Assembly (NCBI GenBank): GCA_963767475.1
Contig: CAVYEI010000005.1
Coordinates: forward strand, 434,001 to 498,000
Length of the DNA stretch: 64,000 nucleotides
Reading direction: 5' to 3'
Source: WHSW01 sp963767475
GTDB taxonomy: Bacteria; Actinomycetota; Thermoleophilia; Solirubrobacterales; 70-9
Below the pieces are notes generated by a model that did not search any database, was not told where the DNA came from, and saw only the letters and a list, made by a program, of their open reading frames with translations. This document shows, in pieces, positions 58,960-64,000 of the stretch. The position numbers were made by a program, and so were the translations under genes. Numbering within the stretch: position 1 is the first letter of the stretch; each line of letters begins with the position of its first letter.

Positions 58960-59852
58960 GGGCGGAACACGTAGTCCCAGCTGGCCGCGCCGTCGCTCGT
59001 ATGTGCGATCGTCCCATCGCTGAGCGCCAGGTAGAGCTCCTCGGCGGAGACCGGCTCGATCTTGTACGGCTCGCCGTCGACGCTTCCAACGGGGTCCCAG
59101 GTGTCGCCGCCGCTCTCGGAGACGTAGACGGTGCCGTTCTTGTCGGCGCGGTAGAGGTGCTCGGCATCCGGCCATGCCAGACGCACGCCCTCCGCGGCGA
59201 GCAACGGGCGCCATCCCTCCCCTTCGTCCTCGGAGCGAAAGACCTGATCATCGGTCGCAACGACCACGCGTGAGGGGTCTACCGGATCCACCTCGAAATC
59301 GATTATGAGCCCTCGGGGGGTGAAGTGTTCGTCGAAGCTGAGCCCGCCGTCGTCGGAGATCAGCAGCGCGCTGATCACCGCGTCCCAGGCATAGATCCGG
59401 TCGTGCTTCTCGACGATCTTGTGCAGATCGGCGGTTCCGAGGCGCGAGACGACCTCCCAGGTTCGGCCGTCGTCGGCGGATCGGATCAGGCCCAGGTACT
59501 GGGGCAGCGTGCGCTCGTCGGGATGACCGGATCCGATCAGCTCGCCCCCCGCCGAGTACTTGAGCTCGAGGAAGGTGCCGACGCTGGAGCTGTCGCCGGC
59601 GGCGCTGATCGTCCCCCGCTGGCGGCGAACCTCGTCGGTCTCGGGATCGATTCGGAAGAAGCCTCGGTTGGTGGTCAGCAGCAGCTCGCCGGTGGCCGGG
59701 TCGAGCTCGAGCGAGTTCACGTACGGCGGTTGCTTGGAGAAGTCGACGAGCCGATCCGAGAGCCCCTCGCCTCCTTCGCTACCCGTTTCGGAGCCGCAGC
59801 CGGCGAGGGCGAGCAGCGCGAGGGCGAGCGGCCACAGCCTCGGCGCGCTCAT
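58956..59852 (-). CDS. BNR/sortilin-like repeat lipoprotein (F510_1955-like)
   Basis: 298 residues from ATG 59852, overlapping the upstream membrane gene as ATGA. Lipobox ALAGCGSE (Cys18). The body is a propeller of BNR-type repeats with Asp-box-like turns (GLIRSADDGRTWEVVS, ALLISDDGGLSFDEHF, QVFRSEDEGEGWRPL, TVYVSESGGDTWDPV, IAHTSDGAASWDYV). It resembles proteins annotated F510_1955 family glycosylhydrolase, but no catalytic residues are clear. It is the third gene of a coupled set with a membrane protein upstream and an RTX/TSP3 protein downstream. Confidence 0.83.
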   Translation of the reverse strand: MSAPRLWPLALALLALAGCGSETGSEGGEGLSDRLVDFSKQPPYVNSLELDPATGELLLTTNRGFFRIDPETDEVRRQRGTISAAGDSSSVGTFLELKYSAGGELIGSGHPDERTLPQYLGLIRSADDGRTWEVVSRLGTADLHKIVEKHDRIYAWDAVISALLISDDGGLSFDEHFTPRGLIIDFEVDPVDPSRVVVATDDQVFRSEDEGEGWRPLLAAEGVRLAWPDAEHLYRADKNGTVYVSESGGDTWDPVGSVDGEPYKIEPVSAEELYLALSDGTIAHTSDGAASWDYVFRP

Positions 59853-61321
59853 GATCCCGCCGTCGCCAGCAGCCACAGGGCGAGCGTGGTGAAGCCGATC
59901 ATCACCGCCAGCATCCAGTACTGGGAGCGCGCGGCCAAGCGCGGCTCGCGGTAGAGCGCCAGCGCGCGGTCGTGGGCGAGCACCAGTCCGGCCGCGTGCC
60001 CGGCGACGACGAAGCCGACCTGCAGATACCAGGCGGCGTTCTGGCTCAGGACGCCGTAGTCGATCGTCGAGGAGGCGGTGCCGAACAGATCCCAGCCCTC
60101 ACCCAGCGGATCCGAGGCGAGGTAGGCGATCGCCTGCCCCTCGAAGAGCAGGAACGTGAGGTAGTGGGCGACGACGTAGACGAACGCGATCGGCACCAGC
60201 GAGTGGACGAAGCTGCGGCGCAGTTGCGCGGCGCTGAGCTCGCCGCCGACCGATCTGACGCCGGCGATGCCGAGCGCATAGAAGCCACCGATCAGGGCGA
60301 CACCCAGCAGCAGCCCGAGGGTCGCGATCAGCTCGGGGGCGTCGAGTGCCGCCTCGCCCGTGAGGTCCTTCCACAGCGGCCCGGAGCTGAGCCCGTCGTA
60401 GGTGACGCTGCCGATCATCACGACGACGAACGCCACCGTGCCGGCGACCGGATCGAGCCTCGGCAGCCCGCCCAGCGGCGGGCGCACGCCGACCGCGCCG
60501 TTGCGCCGCTCGAACGGCGAGATCCGGGCGAAGAGGTCGAAGTAGACGGCGAAGGTCTCGCCGCGCCGGCTCCAGACGTCGACTCCGTAGAGCGCTTGCG
60601 CGGTCAGCGTCAAGGCGGTGTAGCCGAGCACGGCGATCGCCAGCGTCCGCGGCTGCTCGCTCCAGCCCGAGGCAAGCTCGATCCAGGCGAAGGCGAGCAG
60701 GCCGGCGGCGGCGGGCCAGCGGCCGAGGCGCTCGGGATACGGGCGCGGCGTGCGACCGCGCGCCAGCGCCCAGCCGCCGAACCGGCCGAGCGCGCGCCAG
60801 GGGCTGAAGGCCGCGAACACGCCGCCGAAGAGGACGCTCGCGAACGCCATCCCGACCCAGAAGGTGATGAACACGAACGTCGGGGTGAAGTTGGCGAACG
60901 AGTTCTGCACGCCCGCCAGGCCAGAAACCACGACGACCGCGAGCAGCGCCACCCCGACCGCGCCACAGAGCGCTTCCAGCGCCGCCGATCCCAGCGCTCG
61001 ATCGAGCCCGAACGGCAGCGGGCGCCAGCCCGGGTGCTCGAGCCGCGGCGCCGGCCAGAGCACCGCGAGCGCGACGAAGGAGACGACCAGCACCACCGCC
61101 GCGGCCCCCGCGAACAGCCACTCGGGGATCGGCAGGTTGGCGCGCTGGACCAGACCGTGCGCGGCCGCGCTCGCCGGCCACAGCCCGGCACCGACCGCAG
61201 CCAGCGCCAGCCAGAGGAACCGTCGGCGCAGCGCTAGCCTCGCCGTCGGATCGCGAAGAACTCCTTGATCCCCTTGAAGCAGCGGAACTTGAGCTTCGAG
61301 CCGGGCTCGCCATTGACGCAC
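59849..61321 (-). CDS. Multi-pass membrane protein (resembles proteins annotated fenitrothion hydrolase)
   Basis: 490 residues if GTG 61321 is used. That start lies 88 nt inside the upstream gene; the signal-like stretch begins only at residue 31 (LALRRRFLWLALAAVGAG), where a CTG at 61231 follows the upstream stop. After AAAHGLVQRANLPIPEWLFAG there are about 11 membrane helices. HGLV..LPIP with a large helical bundle recalls actinobacterial proteins named fenitrothion hydrolase, though that activity is doubtful here. It is translationally linked to the lipoprotein gene (ATGA). Confidence 0.75.
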   Translation of the reverse strand: MRQWRARLEAQVPLLQGDQGVLRDPTARLALRRRFLWLALAAVGAGLWPASAAAHGLVQRANLPIPEWLFAGAAAVVLVVSFVALAVLWPAPRLEHPGWRPLPFGLDRALGSAALEALCGAVGVALLAVVVVSGLAGVQNSFANFTPTFVFITFWVGMAFASVLFGGVFAAFSPWRALGRFGGWALARGRTPRPYPERLGRWPAAAGLLAFAWIELASGWSEQPRTLAIAVLGYTALTLTAQALYGVDVWSRRGETFAVYFDLFARISPFERRNGAVGVRPPLGGLPRLDPVAGTVAFVVVMIGSVTYDGLSSGPLWKDLTGEAALDAPELIATLGLLLGVALIGGFYALGIAGVRSVGGELSAAQLRRSFVHSLVPIAFVYVVAHYLTFLLFEGQAIAYLASDPLGEGWDLFGTASSTIDYGVLSQNAAWYLQVGFVVAGHAAGLVLAHDRALALYREPRLAARSQYWMLAVMIGFTTLALWLLATAGS

Positions 61322-61557
61322 TCATAGCCCCGCGGCCGGTCGCCGTTCTGCAGGTAGGCGAGCGCGAACTCCCTTGCCTGGTTGCAGCGCAGCTGGTCGG
61401 CCTTGATCTTGTAGCGCTTGCCCGAGACCTCCATCGGCCCGCAGTCGGTCGGCGGAACGATCGCCGGCGCCGGTGCGGCGGCGACCGCGGCGGTGACCGC
61501 GGCGACCGCGATCACCGACGACAGCTTGCCTCTGTTGCGTCCTGACAACCGGGCCAA
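61234..61557 (-). CDS. Small secreted Cys-containing protein
   Basis: 107 residues from TTG 61557, with GGAGG upstream. Signal peptide (LSSVIAVAAVTAAVAAAPAPA). The mature part has four cysteines (TDCGP, LRCNQ, YECVN, FRCFK) that could form two disulfides, and is basic at the end (KEFFAIRRRG). Short proteins with this Cys pattern occur in actinobacteria, but I cannot name a family. It heads the coupled set of a membrane protein, lipoprotein and RTX protein. Confidence 0.72.
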   Translation of the reverse strand: MARLSGRNRGKLSSVIAVAAVTAAVAAAPAPAIVPPTDCGPMEVSGKRYKIKADQLRCNQAREFALAYLQNGDRPRGYECVNGEPGSKLKFRCFKGIKEFFAIRRRG

Positions 61558-61609
61558 CTGGTTTGCCTCCTCGGTCCCCCCGTGGATCGCGCGAGGTTAT
61601 CGCAGCTTG

Positions 61610-62719
61610 CTATGGCCGGGCCGCGGCCAGCAGCCCGGCGAGGCCGCGCTCGAGCTCGTCGGCATCCGGCCACGCGAAGCCGAGCCGAAACGACCGCCGA
61701 TCCTGGCCGAACCAGTGCCCCGGACCGACGTAGGTGCCGTGCTCGCGCAGGAGCGAGTCATAGAAGCGGTCGGGATCGAAGTCGCGCGAGGCGCGCACCC
61801 GCGGAAAGCAGACCACCCCGGCGCGCGGCTCGACCCACTCGAACGCGTCCTGGGCCGCGATCCAGGCGCGGACCGTGGCCAGGTTCGCCTCGACCTTGGC
61901 CCGGATCGGCGGCAGGATCCGCTCGCGTTCGCGGAGCACGCGAAAGGCCATCTCCTCATCGAGGGCCGAGCCGCAGATCAGGATCTGCTCCTTGGCGGCC
62001 AGCAGGCTCTCCGACAGCGCCGCGTCGCGGCAGGCCAGCCAGCCGATCCGCAGCCCGGGGAGGCCGTAGGTCTTCGACATCGAGGAGATGCTGATCGCCC
62101 GCTCGGAGAGCGCGGCGGCGACCGGCAGCGCCTCGCCATAGGCGAGCTCGCGGTATGTCTCGTCGACGAGCAGGTGGACGTCGCCGTGGCGCTCGACCAG
62201 CTCGACGATCGCCTCCAGCGTCGCCCGCTCGATCATCGCTCCGGTCGGGTTGTGCGGATACGTGAGGCTGAGCAGGCGGGTCTGAGGTCGCAGGGCGGCC
62301 TCGAGCCGCTCCAGGTCGAGCTCCCAGCCATCGTCGAAGCGCAGCTCGAGCCGCTCGACCTCGGCCCCGAGCGCCGTCGGCGTCTCCAGGTTGGTGGCGT
62401 AATTGGGGCTCGAGATCAGGGCGTGCTCGCCGCGGTCGAGGAGCGCCGTCGCGACCATGAACAGCGCCGCCGCGGCGCCGGCGGTGACGATCACGTCGTC
62501 GGCTCGCAGCGGCGGCGCGTCGGCGGCGATCAGCTCCCGCAGATGGGGGGTGCCGCGGTGGTCGCCGTACTGGAGCAGCAGGTCCGAGAGCTCGGCCTCG
62601 ATCCCGTAGTCGGCGAGGCGCATGTCCGAGAACGAGCTCTCCGAGAGGTTGTTGGCGATCGCCTCGTAGCCGAGCTCCTCGGGCGACTCGATCTCGATCG
62701 GCATCCGCCGGTAGCGCAT
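61610..62719 (-). CDS. PLP-dependent aminotransferase, class I/II
   Basis: 369 residues from ATG 62719 (a second ATG lies at 62704). Fold-type I landmarks: YGDHRGTPHLRELIA, VTAGAAAALFMVATALL, TYPHNPTGAM, LLVDETYREL and the PLP-lysine SMSKTYGLPGLRIGWL. FRLGFAWP at the end provides the substrate-binding Arg. The start MRYRRMPIEIESPEELGYE is typical of a group whose substrates are not assigned. A TAGCAT hexamer lies 8 nt above the ATG. It is divergent from the DUF6351-like gene. Confidence 0.9.
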   Translation of the reverse strand: MRYRRMPIEIESPEELGYEAIANNLSESSFSDMRLADYGIEAELSDLLLQYGDHRGTPHLRELIAADAPPLRADDVIVTAGAAAALFMVATALLDRGEHALISSPNYATNLETPTALGAEVERLELRFDDGWELDLERLEAALRPQTRLLSLTYPHNPTGAMIERATLEAIVELVERHGDVHLLVDETYRELAYGEALPVAAALSERAISISSMSKTYGLPGLRIGWLACRDAALSESLLAAKEQILICGSALDEEMAFRVLRERERILPPIRAKVEANLATVRAWIAAQDAFEWVEPRAGVVCFPRVRASRDFDPDRFYDSLLREHGTYVGPGHWFGQDRRSFRLGFAWPDADELERGLAGLLAAARP

Positions 62720-62780
62720 CGGTGCCGATGCTATTCGGAGGCGGCGCAACCATTCGCCCAGCCGTGGGTTGACCGTGAAG

Positions 62781-64000
62781 ATGTCGAGACCGAGCGGCCG
62801 CCGGGGGGCCGCGACCACCGCGATCCTGCTGGCGCTCACGACCCTCGGGCTGGCGGCGGCTACGAACGCGTCCGCTGCCAAGCAACCGCGGCTGAAGCTC
62901 GAGTCGCTCTCCAGCTCACCGGACCTGGTCAGCGGCGGCGAGGCGCTGGTCTCGGTGGCGGTGCCCAAGGGCGTCAAGCCGTCGAAGGTCCGCGTGCGCC
63001 GCAACGGCCGCAACGTGACCGCGAAGCTGACGTCCACCGGCGACGACCCGCGCCTGCTGGTCGGGCTGATCGACGGTCTGCGTGCCGGCGTCAACCGGAT
63101 TTCGGCGCGCGCCCCCGGTTCCAGCCGCGCGGGCGAGCTCGATCTGTTCAACTCGTCGATCACCGGAGCGCTGTTCTCGGGGCCGCAGCAGTCGCCGTTC
63201 TACTGCCGTACCGAGGACGCCGGGCTCGGGGCGCCCAGCGACGCGAGCTGCTCGGCGCCGGTCCAGGTCGAGTACCGCTACCGGTCCACCGGCGGCGGCT
63301 TCAAGCCGCTGGCCGACCCGGCGATCCGTCCGCCCGACCTCGCTCAGACGACGACCCGCGACGGGCGCACGGTCGACTACGTGGTCCGGGTCGAGTCGGG
63401 GACGATCAACCGCTCGATCTATCGCTGGGCGATCCTGGCGCCCGGCGGAGAGCTCGGCGAAGGCTGGAACCAGCGCCTGATCCAGAGCTTCGGTGGCGGC
63501 TGCGGGGCCGGCTATCAGCAGGGCTCGTCCGGGATCGGCACGGTGCTCGATGACCGCCAGCTCTCCCGCGGCTACTCGGTGATCAGCTCCAGCCTCACGG
63601 TCCTCGGCACCGCCTGCAACGACGTGCTCTCGGCGGAGACGGTCTCGATGGTCAAGGAGCACGTGATCGAGACCCTGGGCAGGCCGCCGGTGTGGACGAT
63701 CGGCGAGGGCGGATCGGGGGGCTCGATCCAGGCTCAGCTGATCGCCCAGAACTACCCCGGGCTGCTCGACGGCCTCCTGCCCTCGGCGAGCTTTCCCGAC
63801 GCCGCCGCGCCCGACTATCCGGACTGCCGTCTGTTGAACGCCTATTTCGCGACCGCTGTTGGAGCCGGGCTCACCGACGTACAGCGGCGGGCGATCACCG
63901 GCATGGCCGATCCCGACGGCTGCCTTGCTCTCGGCGCCGGGGCCGACGTCGTCAACGCCACCGAGGGCTGCGACGAATCGGTCGTGCCGGCGTCGGCGAT
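62781..64000 (+). CDS. Secreted DUF6351-like alpha/beta-hydrolase (3' truncated)
   Basis: At least 406 codons; the frame runs to the window end. ATG 62781 is followed by a basic stretch and a hydrophobic signal (AATTAILLALTTLGLAAATN). Around residues 65-125 there is a beta-domain. The hydrolase core shows a Gly-rich FGGGCGAGYQQG, then GYSVISSSLTVLGTACNDVL, and the nucleophile region GEGGSGGSIQAQLIAQNYPG, with Ser in GGSGGS. This order matches DUF6351 proteins, which are common in Solirubrobacterales. An extracellular hydrolase of unknown substrate. Confidence 0.82.
   Translation, partial: MSRPSGRRGAATTAILLALTTLGLAAATNASAAKQPRLKLESLSSSPDLVSGGEALVSVAVPKGVKPSKVRVRRNGRNVTAKLTSTGDDPRLLVGLIDGLRAGVNRISARAPGSSRAGELDLFNSSITGALFSGPQQSPFYCRTEDAGLGAPSDASCSAPVQVEYRYRSTGGGFKPLADPAIRPPDLAQTTTRDGRTVDYVVRVESGTINRSIYRWAILAPGGELGEGWNQRLIQSFGGGCGAGYQQGSSGIGTVLDDRQLSRGYSVISSSLTVLGTACNDVLSAETVSMVKEHVIETLGRPPVWTIGEGGSGGSIQAQLIAQNYPGLLDGLLPSASFPDAAAPDYPDCRLLNAYFATAVGAGLTDVQRRAITGMADPDGCLALGAGADVVNATEGCDESVVPASA

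Overview
This window is very GC-rich chromosomal DNA from a high-GC actinobacterium, most likely of the class Thermoleophilia (Solirubrobacter/Patulibacter-like). I infer this from several signs: many GTG and TTG starts, 4-nt ATGA/GTGA/TTGA overlaps between consecutive genes, an actinobacterial-type cyclic di-AMP riboswitch, a start-proximal -10 element (leaderless-type) at many genes, and families common in that class (ELWxxDGT repeat proteins, a DUF6351-type hydrolase, lysine-rich secreted repeat proteins). No phage, insertion sequence, integrase or CRISPR array is visible. Coding density is high and no gene-free stretch exceeds 300 bases.

Layout. 1-3.8 kb: a tandem array of secreted ELWxxDGT beta-propeller paralogues. 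3.8-5.7 kb (minus): purU with three small genes. 5.8-8.6 kb: hexapeptide acyltransferase, lipoprotein, DUF1028, YjbQ, DUF378. 8.7-11.3 kb (minus): pantothenate operon panB-panC-DUF2520. 11.4-17.4 kb (plus): FmdB-like zinc ribbon, uracil-DNA glycosylase, the t6A/ribosome block tsaE-tsaB-rimI-tsaD, a glutaredoxin-like protein, Rex and a glutamate-cysteine ligase-like enzyme. 17.4-27.9 kb: subtilase-like protease, proton pyrophosphatase, seven-repeat propeller, cupin, large exported repeat protein and a LuxR regulator. 27.9-36 kb: VOC enzyme, FMN alpha-hydroxyacid oxidase, two APC permeases with UspA tails, two TrkA/RCK proteins and a FAD reductase, then tRNA-Gln. 36.3-43.5 kb: secreted protein, a two-gene ABC exporter, a Cys4 mini-protein, a Kelch protein, DUF3105 and an EamA exporter. 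43.6-47 kb (minus): a copper cluster of a beta-helix protein, a cupredoxin, a two-domain multicopper oxidase and a second cupredoxin. 47.1-54.7 kb: MBL hydrolase, c-di-AMP riboswitch with NlpC/P60 hydrolase, P450 and TetR divergent around a palindrome, two cupins, DUF3089 and patatin. 54.6-62.7 kb (minus): LVIVD propeller with PA domain, a coupled membrane/lipoprotein/RTX-TSP3 operon and an aminotransferase. The window ends inside a DUF6351-like hydrolase.

Functionally it mixes conserved housekeeping operons (pantothenate, t6A tRNA modification, redox sensing, PPi energetics) with a large set of exported repeat proteins of unknown role. The best candidates for undescribed biology are the copper cluster (43.6-47 kb), the paired APC-UspA/TrkA transport locus (29.4-34.8 kb), the membrane/lipoprotein/RTX operon (57-61.6 kb), and a small dispersed palindrome whose two copies show compensatory stem changes. 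Gene starts were chosen from ribosome-binding sites, overlaps, signal peptides or start-proximal -10 elements, and alternatives are noted.
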